The notes beneath the pieces are model-generated. The model saw only the letters and a program-made list of their open reading frames with translations, was not told the DNA's origin and searched no databases. From contig JARLJR010000024.1 of assembly GCA_031291095.1 (NCBI GenBank), positions 106,328-170,327 on the forward strand: 64,000 bases of DNA, given 5' to 3'. The DNA is from Legionella sp. Lineage in GTDB: Bacteria; Pseudomonadota; Gammaproteobacteria; Legionellales; Legionellaceae. Shown here piece by piece: positions 1 to 9,340 of the stretch. Every line of letters begins with the position of its first letter. Within the stretch, counting starts at the first letter, position 1. Made by a program: the position numbers and the translations under genes.

Positions 1-1330
1 CTCGTGAATCAGCAGAACGAGATAATGCACCTTCCAGTTTCTCTTTAATCTCCTTCGCAGCATCATTATCCTTATGCGCGTGTTGTTTCAGATATTCTTT
101 AGCCATATTAGACAAATCTGTATCTTTAGGATTTTTTGCCATGGCAGAAACTAGCTCATCGACCTTATCCGATCTCATCCCATTACTAAATTTTTTATAA
201 TCTGTTTTAGCATTCTGATGATCCTGGGCATTTAATTTATCAAAACCACCCTTTTCTACTGCCTTTTGACATAAAAGAATACCATGAACATTGGATCGTG
301 GATTAGCAATGGTACAATTGTCGCATTTTTGCCCTTTTTGATCAATTTCATGTATTGGTGGTTTATTACCTGCAACATTGTGAATCTGCCGCATGATGGA
401 ACTATGAGGTTCACCCTTAGCATGCCCATTCATCATCGAATTAATAAACTTACTATCCACCTTACTCAAATCATCGATGCGATAAATTTGCGTTCCAGGC
501 TGATCTGCTCCAACACCACGGTTCGTAAAAACCATATATCCAGATTTAGAACCAGGGCCATCCGGAACTACCGATAGCCCCATTGCATGCCCTTCGCAAG
601 AAACAGGAATGGTTGTAACCTTACCTTGACTAATACGCTCTGCTATTTTCTCGCCAGCTTGAGGTGAGTTTCGAGCCGTACTCGCAGAAAAACCAGCCGT
701 TTTATTAGAAAAATCGAATGCCTCAGAGATCTCTTTAAATTTAGGATCTCGTTCCGCATATTTGGCAACAGATTGTGACATCATGTTGTAGGATGGACCA
801 ATTTCAGCTAGCTGAGAAAAAGTACCATCCTTACTCATCATCTCAACCCCTAAAGTAAGTCCGAAGTTTTTAACAGGATGAAGTGCTTCTTGCCCTTTTG
901 CAGAAGGACGTTGAAATCCAGATGCTGTAGCCGCCTCACTATCTAAGGCCACATTAAATGCAGCTCGTTCAACAGGGCCAACTTCTGCGCCATAATCCAT
1001 CAGCTGGTTGGCTTTGCTAAAATCTTGCTGTTGGAATGATTGTTGTAACGGGCTTTGTCCAAATTTATTTTGCGCAAAATTTAATGCATGTTGCAGATTG
1101 TCGAATCCAGACTGTTTCGCAGCCTCTTCGAGTTCTGCTTTTAAGCGATCCGCGCTCACCCTCTCTAAAAATAACCGATTCAATTGCGCAAAAAAATTAT
1201 CGTTATCAATTTTCATGCGGTTCATGATTTCTTGTTGCTCAGCCATTTTCTGCTGGTTTTTAGTATCATTTTCTTGCTGAGGATACAGTTTACTGAGCAT
1301 GTCTATAACTTCTAGCGGATTTAAGGGCAT
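1..1330 (-). CDS. Putative Dot/Icm effector, ankyrin-like N-terminus plus possible cysteine-hydrolase domain (partial, 3' end outside window)
   Basis: The minus strand is open from an ATG at 1330 to the window edge (443 complete codons, no stop), preceded by a weak AGGTG ribosome site. The first 70 residues are rich in Gln, Glu and Lys and look helical. Residues about 75-130 look like degenerate ankyrin repeats (GQSPL, DYGAEVG). Residues 235-355 form a compact domain with SCEGHAMGL (His248), FTNRG (Asn270) and QKCDNCT (Cys339). That order of His, Asn and Cys could be a circularly permuted papain-like active site. The tail after 360 is Lys-rich and helical. An ankyrin plus cysteine-protease-like layout recalls the Legionella effector AnkH, but I cannot show homology. 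Function is not assigned; the effector call is an inference from architecture. Confidence 0.6.
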   Translation of the reverse strand, partial: MPLNPLEVIDMLSKLYPQQENDTKNQQKMAEQQEIMNRMKIDNDNFFAQLNRLFLERVSADRLKAELEEAAKQSGFDNLQHALNFAQNKFGQSPLQQSFQQQDFSKANQLMDYGAEVGPVERAAFNVALDSEAATASGFQRPSAKGQEALHPVKNFGLTLGVEMMSKDGTFSQLAEIGPSYNMMSQSVAKYAERDPKFKEISEAFDFSNKTAGFSASTARNSPQAGEKIAERISQGKVTTIPVSCEGHAMGLSVVPDGPGSKSGYMVFTNRGVGADQPGTQIYRIDDLSKVDSKFINSMMNGHAKGEPHSSIMRQIHNVAGNKPPIHEIDQKGQKCDNCTIANPRSNVHGILLCQKAVEKGGFDKLNAQDHQNAKTDYKKFSNGMRSDKVDELVSAMAKNPKDTDLSNMAKEYLKQHAHKDNDAAKEIKEKLEGALSRSADSR

Positions 1331-1408
1331 ATCACATCACCTATACTAAATTATTATTTAAGTATACCACAGCCCAAAGCTATGTATGAGTAATTGCATT
1401 GCTGTATC

Positions 1409-1993
1409 TTACCCACCTTTTCGATGTTGCATAATTTCGGAGAAAAACTCCGGCTTGTTAAGCCCCATGGCAGCGAAAATCTGTGGCACTCTATCCCAAG
1501 AGCCTTCTTGCTCAATGCTTGCTACAATTAAATCAAAACCGGCTTTCTTATCGGCCTCGATTCCCCAGCCATTAATAAAGCACAAACCTTTCAATCTCTT
1601 GGCTTCAATATGACCTAAATTCACTGCCGCCGATAAATAGGCATGGGCTTCCTCATAAAGTCTCTGGCAACTTTTACTATTGGATTCGCTTTTGAAAACG
1701 CCTTCTATTTCCAGCTGTTCCCTGAATTTTGCCTCACCTAAAATTATTTTTCCCAATTGATAATTGGCTTCTGCATCATCAATGCTGGTTGCCGTTCTCA
1801 AACACTCTTCATACATGATGCGTGCATAAGGAAACTTCTTGCTGCATTTCATCTTTTTATAGATGTCAGCTAATTCAAAATAATAAGCAATTTCTTTTTT
1901 TAATACCTCATCACCAGGTTGGTTGTTTACCCGGTTTGATTGCATTGCTTTTATCTTTTTTACAATTCTTTTAATTTTCCATTGATTAAACAT
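1409..1993 (-). CDS. Small Sel1/TPR-like hypothetical protein
   Basis: A 194-residue soluble protein opening with a very basic helix (KIKRIVKKIKAM). It then carries helical pairs of the Sel1/TPR kind: EIAYYFELADIYKK, ANYQLGKIILGEA, and AVNLGHIEAKRLKGLCFINGWG followed by DKKAGFDLI. The last is a good Sel1-type unit (A-x-x-LG-x-x-x-A through G-W-G). There is no signal peptide or membrane segment. It lies 22 bp downstream of the membrane protein gene at 2016-2471 on the same strand, so the two are probably co-transcribed. Sel1 proteins usually act as protein-binding scaffolds. No specific partner can be read from the sequence. Confidence 0.6.
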   Translation of the reverse strand: MFNQWKIKRIVKKIKAMQSNRVNNQPGDEVLKKEIAYYFELADIYKKMKCSKKFPYARIMYEECLRTATSIDDAEANYQLGKIILGEAKFREQLEIEGVFKSESNSKSCQRLYEEAHAYLSAAVNLGHIEAKRLKGLCFINGWGIEADKKAGFDLIVASIEQEGSWDRVPQIFAAMGLNKPEFFSEIMQHRKGG

Positions 1994-2015
1994 AAAAAAC
2001 TCCTGTCATCCCCGG

Positions 2016-2471
2016 CTATGAAGTTGATTGAATAACATATTGCAGCAAAAATATAAGCACCACGATAACAATCATTAATGCAAGAATTTTGCCCCCTAAG
2101 CTTGCGGATTCTTTTATTTGTTTTTGTAATTCACCTGGCTGCTTTTCCTGCTCTTCTTCTGGATTAATTTCAGGACCATACATTTGTTGATCAAAGTAAC
2201 GGGATATAAAATAAGAAATTATCCCCGTAATGAGGCAAGGAATAAAAAACATTAACCAAATAACAGTCTTACTTCCTGCAGAGGTATACTGATAATCATC
2301 TTGATACTTTGCCATCAGATCTAAAATAAAATCTGGGATATTGTAACTCCATTCAAATAAAAAATAAGGTAGAAGGTATAGGCTAAAAAATAACAAGCCC
2401 AAGCTCGTAGTCAGACAGATCATCCCAAAAATAAACAGCTTATTGTGGCCCCCAAAGCGATTTTGTTCCAT
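2016..2471 (-). CDS. Hypothetical inner-membrane protein with three membrane segments
   Basis: About 151 residues. I prefer the ATG at 2471 (MEQNRFGG) because an AAGG site lies 7 bases upstream; a GTG two codons earlier is possible. Three hydrophobic stretches are visible: roughly residues 12-37, 70-90 and 128-147. A hydrophilic, Glu/Gln-rich loop follows the second. I do not recognise the family. It heads a probable two-gene unit with the Sel1-like gene and is divergent from ppsR, the two start codons being separated by a 130-bp region that holds a 20-bp palindrome. Confidence 0.55.
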   Translation of the reverse strand: MEQNRFGGHNKLFIFGMICLTTSLGLLFFSLYLLPYFLFEWSYNIPDFILDLMAKYQDDYQYTSAGSKTVIWLMFFIPCLITGIISYFISRYFDQQMYGPEINPEEEQEKQPGELQKQIKESASLGGKILALMIVIVVLIFLLQYVIQSTS

Positions 2472-2556
2472 AACCACCTTCTGATAGATAACTCTCCGTT
2501 TAAATTATAAGATAGCAGATGCATATAAATATGTACACTTGCTGGAGATATTAACC

Positions 2557-2576
2557 AATTCATTTTAAAATGAATT
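2557..2576. promoter_or_regulatory. Perfect 20-bp palindrome upstream of ppsR
   Basis: AATTCATTTT followed directly by AAAATGAATT, a perfect dyad with no spacer. It ends 25 bases before the ppsR start codon, in the divergent region between ppsR and the membrane-protein gene. A dyad of this size could be an operator for a dimeric repressor, but at this AT content it could also be chance or a weak hairpin. No regulator is implied by the sequence. Confidence 0.4.
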
Positions 2577-2601
2577 AACCCCTATTCGCTTTAAAAGGTA
2601 A

Positions 2602-3423
2602 ATGATGAAACGCCATGTTTTTATGCTCTCCGATGGGACAGGAATCACCGCAGAAACCCTAGGAAACAGTCTGATCAGTCAATTTGACAATATTTCATTT
2701 GAGCGCCTGACAATCCCCTACATTGATTCGATAGAAAAAGCCGAAAAAGTAGTGCAACAAATTAATAAAGCTTATGAGGAACATGGTAGTAAACCACTAG
2801 TATTTATGACCCTTGTTAACCGAGAAATACGTAGTCATTTTTTTAAAGAAGCTAAAGCCTGCGTTTTTGACTTATTTAACACCTTTATTGCTCCTCTTGA
2901 ATATGAATTAAATGAGAAATCATCCTATACAGTAGGTCGGACTCATGGTGTGGTTGACAATCAATTGTATCTCCATCGCTTGGAAGCCATAGATTTCGCT
3001 CTGTCGCATGATGATGGCGTTAAAACCCGGGGTTATGAGAAAGCCGATATTATTCTCATTGGAGTTTCACGCTGCGGTAAAACGCCAAGTTGCTTGTATA
3101 TGGCATTGCAATATGGGATTTTGGCAGCGAATTATCCATTCACTGAGGAAGAAATGATCGGCTTTAAATTGCCTGAGATATTAAAGCCTTATAAGCAGAA
3201 ACTCTTTGGCCTAACCATTGATGTGCCGCGTCTGCAACAAATCCGTTCAGAACGCAGACCTCATAGTAAATATGCCTCCTCTGATCAATGCCGTTTGGAA
3301 GTAGCTGAAGTTGAAGCAATGTATCAAAAAGAAAAAATACCCTACATTAATTCAACGAAGTACTCAATTGAAGAAATTTCTACCAAAATACTCGCCGCAG
3401 CAGGTTTACAGCGTAAAATTTAA
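2602..3423 (+). CDS. ppsR: Phosphoenolpyruvate synthase regulatory protein (bifunctional kinase/pyrophosphorylase)
   Basis: A 273-residue member of the PSRP (former DUF299) family. The N-terminus MMKRHVFMLSDGTGITAET is typical. A P-loop-like GVSRCGKT at residues 154-161 is the family's nucleotide-binding signature. Length matches the family. In other bacteria the protein uses ADP to phosphorylate, and Pi to dephosphorylate, a threonine in PEP synthase, switching gluconeogenesis off and on. ATG-ATG at 2602/2605 is preceded by AAAGGTAA. The target ppsA is not in this window, whereas the methylcitrate operon, another gateway to pyruvate, lies next door. Confidence 0.93.
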   Translation: MMKRHVFMLSDGTGITAETLGNSLISQFDNISFERLTIPYIDSIEKAEKVVQQINKAYEEHGSKPLVFMTLVNREIRSHFFKEAKACVFDLFNTFIAPLEYELNEKSSYTVGRTHGVVDNQLYLHRLEAIDFALSHDDGVKTRGYEKADIILIGVSRCGKTPSCLYMALQYGILAANYPFTEEEMIGFKLPEILKPYKQKLFGLTIDVPRLQQIRSERRPHSKYASSDQCRLEVAEVEAMYQKEKIPYINSTKYSIEEISTKILAAAGLQRKI

Positions 3424-3467
3424 CCTACATCCACAGAATATGTAAATTTCGCCAATTTACCCCCCCT

Positions 3468-3555
3468 CGTCATTGCGAACAAAGTGAAGCAACCCAGGGT
3501 TCCATGCCCCGAACTCCCGGATGGCTTCGTCACTTCATTCCTCGCAGCAATGACG
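3468..3555. repeat. Interspersed palindromic element, family A
   Basis: Outer arms cgtcattgcgaac (3468-3480) and gcaatgacg (ending 3555) are inverted. Inside are gtgaagcaaccc and cttcgtcacttc, which recur in other copies. It fills most of the gap between the convergent ppsR and prpD ends. Related copies or halves occur at about 14940-15074, 20164-20356 and 52353-52418. Confidence 0.7.
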
Positions 3556-3644
3556 GGATCTAAATTAACATGGTGGGCTTTATTCTTTAATTTGCCAAAA
3601 CGAGGTGATGCTCCCGTTTGCACACAAACGGGATACGTTTCTAC

Positions 3645-5090
3645 CTATAACTTCCACATTACCATAAAATCTTCAACCTTCATGGCGGCTAAAGAATTGG
3701 TATCACTCATTGCCTTCGTTATCTTTTCCACACGATCAGCAGAAAACTGAGTACTCAAGTTCTTTTTAAACTTAGACAACAGAACTGGAATGCCCTCTTC
3801 ACGTCGACGCTTGTGACCAATAGGATACTCAACGGTGATCAATTCACTTTCAGTGCCATCTTTAAACACTAATTTGATGCTGTTAGCAATTGAACGCTTC
3901 TCAGGATCATGATACTCACGTGAAAAACGCTCATTCTCAGTCACATGCATCTTCGCGCGTAACGCATCAATGCGTGGGTCTGCGGCAACATCATCTTCAT
4001 AATGCTCTGCGGTTAAATCACCAAATAAGAGGCCTATAGCAACCATGTACTGCAAGCAATGATCGCGATCTGCTGGATTATGAAGTGCACCTTGCTTACT
4101 AATAATACGAATCGCGGATTCGTGAGTAACTAGTTCCACTCGTGCAATATCATCAAATCGCTCTTTAACCATAGGATGTAATACCACCGCACACTCAACT
4201 GCTGTTTGCGCATGAAACTCCGCAGGATAAGATAATTTAAACAGCACGTTTTCCATCACATAGCTGCCATAAGGACGCTGGAATTTAAACGGTTTCTTAC
4301 CAAATAAAACATCATAAAAGCCCCAGGTCGGCACACTTAAAGCACTGGGATAACCCATTTCACCTTGCTTGGCAATTAACGCCAGGCGCACAGCGCGCGA
4401 CGTTGCATCCCCCGCAGCCCAGGATTTGCGTGAACCCGCATTCGGAGCGTGTCTGTAGGTTCTTAAACTTTGGCCATCGACAAATACCTGAGACAAAGTT
4501 CTTAACATCATGTCTCTGTCCGCTCCAAATAACAAAGCAGCAACCGCTGCACTGGCAACTTTTACTAAAATGACATGATCCAAACCAACACGGTTAAAGC
4601 TGTTTTCAAGAGCCAGACAGCCTTGAATTTCATGCGCCTTAATCATCGCAGTAAGGACATCTTGCATTAAAATTGGTGCTTTACCTTGAGCGCAATTTTG
4701 TCGACACATATAATCAGCTACCGCAAGAATAGCGCCCAAATTATCCGATGGATGCCCCCATTCTGCCGCCAACCAAGTATCGTTAAAATCCAACCAACGA
4801 ATCATCGCACCAATATTAAACGCCGCTTGAACAGGATCCAGTTCATAAGATGTTCCAGGAACGCGTGCGCCCCCCGCTAAAATAGCACCAGGAACAATTG
4901 GCCCCATTAACTTAGTGCATTCAGGGAAGTTAAGTGCCAAGATACCGCAGCCTAAAGTGTCCATTAAACACAGGCGTGCTGTTTCATAGGCTATAACACT
5001 ATCAATTTTTTTATTTAACACATAATCAGCAATATCAATAATTGCCTGATCGTAATCAGGCTTCACATTATCTTCTACATAACTGCTCAT
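3645..5090 (-). CDS. prpD: 2-methylcitrate dehydratase
   Basis: A 481-residue PrpD/MmgE family protein, close to the E. coli length. It dehydrates 2-methylcitrate to cis-aconitate-type intermediates in propionyl-CoA oxidation. Family stretches include WLDFNDTW near residue 105 and GRTY-like [18 protein letters not shown] near 215. I use the ATG at 5090 (MSSYVED), which has GAGG 7 bases upstream and begins one base after the prpC stop. A longer TTG reading from 5108 would overlap the prpC stop and adds nothing conserved. It is the last gene of prpB-prpC-prpD, all translationally close. No acnD/prpF pair is present, so the classical PrpD route is expected. Confidence 0.93.
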   Translation of the reverse strand: MSSYVEDNVKPDYDQAIIDIADYVLNKKIDSVIAYETARLCLMDTLGCGILALNFPECTKLMGPIVPGAILAGGARVPGTSYELDPVQAAFNIGAMIRWLDFNDTWLAAEWGHPSDNLGAILAVADYMCRQNCAQGKAPILMQDVLTAMIKAHEIQGCLALENSFNRVGLDHVILVKVASAAVAALLFGADRDMMLRTLSQVFVDGQSLRTYRHAPNAGSRKSWAAGDATSRAVRLALIAKQGEMGYPSALSVPTWGFYDVLFGKKPFKFQRPYGSYVMENVLFKLSYPAEFHAQTAVECAVVLHPMVKERFDDIARVELVTHESAIRIISKQGALHNPADRDHCLQYMVAIGLLFGDLTAEHYEDDVAADPRIDALRAKMHVTENERFSREYHDPEKRSIANSIKLVFKDGTESELITVEYPIGHKRRREEGIPVLLSKFKKNLSTQFSADRVEKITKAMSDTNSLAAMKVEDFMVMWKL

Positions 5091-5091
5091 A

Positions 5092-6207
5092 TTAACCTCT
5101 AGTATCAATTGCAGGGAATTCTCTAGGCTCAGGACCAGTGTATTTTGATGAGGGGCGGATTAATTTATTATTCGCACGTTGTTCAAATACATGGGCAGCC
5201 CATCCGGTAATGCGGGACATCACGAAAATTGGCGTGAATAAGAAGGTCGGAATTCCACAATAATGGTACGCAGAGGCGCTGTAGAAATCGAGATTTGGGA
5301 ATAATTTCTTCTCTTGCCACATCACTTCTTCGATGCGCTCAGAAACATTGTACAAATCAAGCTGTTTCTTTTCTTCACCCAAACGGAATGACCACTTTTT
5401 AATAATGTCAGAACGTGGGTCACTGGTTGTATAAACTCGATGGCCAAAGCCCATAACTAATTCTTTATTTTCCAGCATTTTTTTCAAGCCAACTTCAGCT
5501 TCATCAGGAGTTTTAAACCGTTCGATTACTCCCATTGCTGCTTCATTCGCACCGCCATGTAATGGCCCACGTAAAGTACCAATAGCACTAACAATAGCCG
5601 AATAAAAATCAGAAAGTGTGGCGGCGGTCACACGCGCAGCAAAAGTTGAGGCATTAAACTCATGTTCCGCATATAAAATCAAGGAAACATCCATCATGTC
5701 GACCTCAAGCTGGCTTGGCTTACGACCATGTAATAAAGCAAGGAAATGCCCGCCTGTAGTAGACTCTTCGCTTAATCCTGATATTTCTTTATTTTTAAAA
5801 TGATAGTTATACCAATAACAGATCATGCCAGGGAATAAAGCAAAAAGGCGATCTGCGATTTGGTGTTCCTCAGAAAAATTATGTTCTGGTTCAATATTCC
5901 CCAAGAATGAACAGGCAGTTCTTAATACATCCATAGGATGAGCGTCTTTAGGGATCATTTTTAATACAGCTTTTAATGCATCAGGCAAAGTACGCAAACC
6001 TACAATTTTCTTCGTATAGGCATCCAACTCGCTCTGCGTTGGCAATTTACCGTAGAGTAATAAATAAGCAACTTCCTCAAAAGTAGCATGCTCTGCTAAA
6101 TCATCAATGGAATAACCTCTATAATTCAAACCATTTCCCAGCCCAACTGTAGCAATAGCTGATTCCCCAGCAATAACCCCGGCTAAACCGCCACTTTTAA
6201 CACTCAT
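5092..6207 (-). CDS. prpC: 2-methylcitrate synthase
   Basis: A 371-residue citrate-synthase-family enzyme that condenses propionyl-CoA with oxaloacetate. The catalytic blocks are visible: AEHEFNAST (first His), [13 protein letters not shown] (second His) and [15 protein letters not shown] (Asp). The short N-terminus ([25 protein letters not shown]) and the TTSDPR in place of KSYDPR distinguish it from the true GltA encoded at 39827. The position between prpB and prpD confirms the methylcitrate role. Its start overlaps the prpB end by 11 bp, which implies translational coupling. Confidence 0.95.
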   Translation of the reverse strand: MSVKSGGLAGVIAGESAIATVGLGNGLNYRGYSIDDLAEHATFEEVAYLLLYGKLPTQSELDAYTKKIVGLRTLPDALKAVLKMIPKDAHPMDVLRTACSFLGNIEPEHNFSEEHQIADRLFALFPGMICYWYNYHFKNKEISGLSEESTTGGHFLALLHGRKPSQLEVDMMDVSLILYAEHEFNASTFAARVTAATLSDFYSAIVSAIGTLRGPLHGGANEAAMGVIERFKTPDEAEVGLKKMLENKELVMGFGHRVYTTSDPRSDIIKKWSFRLGEEKKQLDLYNVSERIEEVMWQEKKLFPNLDFYSASAYHYCGIPTFLFTPIFVMSRITGWAAHVFEQRANNKLIRPSSKYTGPEPREFPAIDTRG

Positions 6208-7084
6208 TGTCCTCTTCCTCCATCAATTGGTCTAGTTTTTGTTCGTAAAGGTGATAACCAAGAACTCCATATAATTCTTCACGAGTTTGCATTTTACTCA
6301 GCATAGATTGTTGTGTTCCCTGCTGGATAATTGCTTGATAAGTAGTTAAAGCAGCTTGAGACATTGCTCTAAACGCGCTTAATGGATATAGAATTAAAGA
6401 GACCCCCACACTAGCCAGCTCGTCACGAGTAAACAAGGGAGTCTTACCAAACTCAGTAATATTAGCAAGGATTGGCACATGAACTGCGCTACTAAAGGTT
6501 TTATATTCTTCCAATGTAGTCATTGCTTCAGGGAAAATCATGTCTGCACCTAATTCAACACAAAGCTGTGCACGCTCAATTGCAGCATTCATGCCTTCAA
6601 CTGCATAAGAGTCTGTTCGCGCCATAATCACAAAATCAGGGTCTTGACGTGCGTCCACCGCAGCCTTAATGCGATCCCCCATCTCTTTCATGGAAACAAT
6701 AGCTTTATTGGGTCGATGCCCACATCGTTTTGCCAAAACCTGATCTTCAATGTGAATTGCCGCGACGCCAGTTTTCTCCATCAGCTTAATGGTTCGTGCA
6801 ATATTAAATGCGTGGCCCCAGCCGGTATCGACATCAACAAGGAGTGGTAAAGGACAGGCTTCCGTAATTCGACGAGCATCCTCAAGAACTTCAGCTAAAC
6901 CGGTCATTCCCAAATCGGGTATTCCATAAGAAGCATTCGCTACTCCGGCACCTGAAAGATAAATCGCCTGTGCGCCTGATGATTGTGCCAGCATTGCAGA
7001 ATAGGCATTGATTGTACCAAGCACTTGTAAGGGTTTATTATCTTGCACTGCTTGTCTGAATGCTTTCCCCATAGAACGAACCAT
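6197..7084 (-). CDS. prpB: Methylisocitrate lyase
   Basis: A 295-residue isocitrate-lyase superfamily enzyme cleaving 2-methylisocitrate to pyruvate and succinate. The signature KRCGH (catalytic Cys) is present as [10 protein letters not shown], with the metal-site stretch DVDTGWG upstream and [10 protein letters not shown] downstream. First gene of the prp operon. The ATG at 7084 has AAGGAG about 9 bases upstream; MGKAFRQ four codons later is an alternative. In many bacteria the operon is controlled by PrpR or a GntR regulator, and none is encoded nearby. Confidence 0.95.
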   Translation of the reverse strand: MVRSMGKAFRQAVQDNKPLQVLGTINAYSAMLAQSSGAQAIYLSGAGVANASYGIPDLGMTGLAEVLEDARRITEACPLPLLVDVDTGWGHAFNIARTIKLMEKTGVAAIHIEDQVLAKRCGHRPNKAIVSMKEMGDRIKAAVDARQDPDFVIMARTDSYAVEGMNAAIERAQLCVELGADMIFPEAMTTLEEYKTFSSAVHVPILANITEFGKTPLFTRDELASVGVSLILYPLSAFRAMSQAALTTYQAIIQQGTQQSMLSKMQTREELYGVLGYHLYEQKLDQLMEEEDNEC

Positions 7085-7329
7085 TAACGATCACTCCTTG
7101 ATTTTTAAGGATTATCATTATGCGCTCATCGTTGAAGAAATCAAGAGAGATTGACTATGGAAAATAAATGCATTTCTCCGCAATCATAGATGGCTCTCAG
7201 ACGCTCCCAATGAGCCCTAAGTAGTATTTGGCTGATGATATCAATCATGCCTCCAAGTTCCCCACTTGCAATATATAAGCTTTCTGCACTATATTTATAG
7301 TTTTAGAATTACCCTATTTTTATCGATAT

Positions 7330-8025
7330 ATGTTTGAGGATGACCAACAAGCGATGACCCACCACGTCAAGCTCTCGCGTAAATTAATCACTGCACGAAA
7401 CGACAAGCAAGCTGCTTTTCTTGATTCTATTGATCGTAATGCCATCACGTTCGCGGTAGGCCCTGCTGGAACGGGTAAAACCTATCTTGCCGTATCTAAA
7501 GCCATTCAATGCTTTGAAAAAGGTGAAGTGCAACGACTTATTTTTGTAAGACCAGCGGTCGAAGCGGGCGAGAAGCTTGGCTTTCTTCCTGGTGATTTAG
7601 TAGAAAAAGTACTTCCTTATTTAAGACCCATTTACGATGCATTATATGAAATGATTGGTTTTAAAGAGACTCAGAAACTCATTCAAAGTGATATAATTGA
7701 AGTATTGCCATTGGCATTTATGCGTGGACGTACATTAAATGAATCATTCATCATCCTTGATGAAGCCCAAAATACTACGGTAATGCAAATGAAAATGTTT
7801 TTAACGCGTATGGGTTTTGGCTCTAAAACAGTGATTACCGGTGACATGACCCAGGTGGATTTGCCTCGTGGTATTGATTCCGGGCTCGCCCATGCAGTAG
7901 GATTATTCAAAAAAATTCCAGAGATTAGCATTCATACCTTCACAAGTCGCGAAGTAGTAAGACATCCTCTGGTATCAAAAATTGTTGATTGCTATGATCG
8001 CGACTCAACAGGAAAAACTAAATAA
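7330..8025 (+). CDS. phoH: PhoH-like ATPase (YbeZ type), short form
   Basis: A 231-residue P-loop NTPase: Walker A GPAGTGKTYLA near residue 45, Walker B FIILDEAQNTT near residue 150, then TGDMTQVDLP. This is the YbeZ/PhoH family that works with YbeY in ribosome and RNA maintenance, and it is followed 6 bp later by ybeY. It is about 100 residues shorter than E. coli YbeZ and lacks the N-terminal domain. The upstream frame meets a stop at 7276, so this is not a mis-called start. No good ribosome site precedes 7330; ATG at 7363 (MTHHVKL), 12 bases after GAGG, is a possible alternative. Confidence 0.88.
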   Translation: MFEDDQQAMTHHVKLSRKLITARNDKQAAFLDSIDRNAITFAVGPAGTGKTYLAVSKAIQCFEKGEVQRLIFVRPAVEAGEKLGFLPGDLVEKVLPYLRPIYDALYEMIGFKETQKLIQSDIIEVLPLAFMRGRTLNESFIILDEAQNTTVMQMKMFLTRMGFGSKTVITGDMTQVDLPRGIDSGLAHAVGLFKKIPEISIHTFTSREVVRHPLVSKIVDCYDRDSTGKTK

Positions 8026-8031
8026 TTTATT

Positions 8032-8508
8032 ATGACTTATTACATAGACATTCAAAATGCAACAGATGAACCTCTGGCAATGGATGAGGATCAAATAATG
8101 CGTTTGGCCTCACTCGCATTAAGGGATTACAAAAAAGAGGCGGAGCTAACCGTTCGCTTTGTTACCCCAGAAGAAATCACTCATTTAAATCATACGTACA
8201 GGAAAAAAAATAAGCCCACAAATGTTCTGTCATTTCCCAGTGAATTGCCTCCTGAAATTCAACTGGAATGCCCTCTTCTTGGCGATGTAATTATTTGCCC
8301 ACAGGTATTACTTGCTGAATGCAAGGAACTCAATAAAACGTTAGATGCTCATTGGAGCTTAATACTGATTCATGGAATACTGCACTTATTAGGCTATGAT
8401 CATATCATGGACGATGATGCAACCGTGATGCAAGCGATTGAAATCAAATTGTTAGCAGAATTAGGTTATACTAATCCTTACGATGCAGAGGGTAATCAAC
8501 TTGACTAA
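8032..8508 (+). CDS. ybeY: Endoribonuclease YbeY, rRNA maturation factor
   Basis: A 158-residue UPF0054 metalloprotein. The zinc motif HGILHLLGYDH (H-x3-H-x5-H) is complete, near residues 113-123. The family stretch NVLSFP is at residues 64-69. It acts in 16S rRNA 3'-end maturation and 70S quality control in the cytoplasm. It sits between phoH and corC in the usual ybeZ-ybeY-ybeX order. Its stop overlaps the proposed corC start region, so the three are co-translated. Confidence 0.95.
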   Translation: MTYYIDIQNATDEPLAMDEDQIMRLASLALRDYKKEAELTVRFVTPEEITHLNHTYRKKNKPTNVLSFPSELPPEIQLECPLLGDVIICPQVLLAECKELNKTLDAHWSLILIHGILHLLGYDHIMDDDATVMQAIEIKLLAELGYTNPYDAEGNQLD

Positions 8509-9328
8509 AGAGGAAGATGGAAGTTCGTGGTTTGCACGCTTAAAACATTTTTTACAAGGCGAACCACAAAATCAAGAAGAGCTAGTTAGTTTATTAAGAG
8601 ACGCTCAAATTCGCTCCCTGATCAATTCAGAAACGTTAGCGATGATTGAGGGTGCTATTCTTTTTTCGAAAATGCGTGTTCGAGACATCATGTTGCCGAA
8701 GAACCAAATGGTTTGTTTCAAACAAAATGATGAATTCAACGACATTATCAAAAAAGTGACCCAAACTGGGCATTCACGATTTCCAGTAACTGATGAGAAT
8801 GGAGAAGAAGTCATCGGCATACTACATGCCAAAGACTTACTACGCAATCAAGCGGATAGCAGCAACTCCTTTGATTTACTTGATATTTGCAGACAAGTCA
8901 CGTTTGTTCCTGAGAGCAGACGTCTTGATAGTTTGCTTAGCGAATTTCGCAGCAATAAAAATCATATGGCAATTGTTGTGGATGAATACGGAGAGGTTTC
9001 CGGATTTGTCACCATTGAAGATATAATCGAACAAATCATTGGTGATATTGAAGATGAATTCGATATCGACGAAGATGCCTACATTAAAGCTCATGACAAT
9101 GGACACTATATTGTTAAAGCACATACGCCCATTGACGAATTTAATGAGCAACTCAATACTAATTTTAGCGATGAAACCTATGATACAATTGGTGGAATTG
9201 TAATGAACAGTTTTGGTTACTTACCAACACGTGGAGAAACCATAACTATTGGTTCTTTAGAATTTAAAATCATTAATGCAGATGCACGCCGAATTAAGCT
9301 TATAGAATGCATTGAGAAACGCTCTTAA
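8501..9328 (+). CDS. corC: CorC/YbeX, CBS-domain protein of Mg/Co efflux family
   Basis: About 275 residues: short basic N-terminus, two CBS domains (around VRDIMLPKNQMV and FVPESRRLDSLLSEF), and a C-terminal CorC/HlyC transporter-associated domain (DTIGGIVMNSFGYLP). There are no membrane segments. The family is linked to magnesium/cobalt resistance and to ribosome metabolism with YbeY. I choose TTG at 8501 (MTKEEDGSSW), which has AGAGGG 9 bases upstream and overlaps the ybeY stop. An ATG at 8483 in the same frame has no ribosome site. Confidence 0.88.
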   Translation: MTKEEDGSSWFARLKHFLQGEPQNQEELVSLLRDAQIRSLINSETLAMIEGAILFSKMRVRDIMLPKNQMVCFKQNDEFNDIIKKVTQTGHSRFPVTDENGEEVIGILHAKDLLRNQADSSNSFDLLDICRQVTFVPESRRLDSLLSEFRSNKNHMAIVVDEYGEVSGFVTIEDIIEQIIGDIEDEFDIDEDAYIKAHDNGHYIVKAHTPIDEFNEQLNTNFSDETYDTIGGIVMNSFGYLPTRGETITIGSLEFKIINADARRIKLIECIEKRS

Positions 9329-9340
9329 CCAAGGCATATC

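Noticed and set aside
284-1280. Plus-strand frames across the first 1.3 kb
   Set aside because: The minus strand is one continuous open frame here with sensible protein motifs, so these are antisense shadows.
3484-3750. 88-residue plus-strand frame between ppsR and prpD
   Set aside because: It translates the palindromic element and the antisense of the prpD end.
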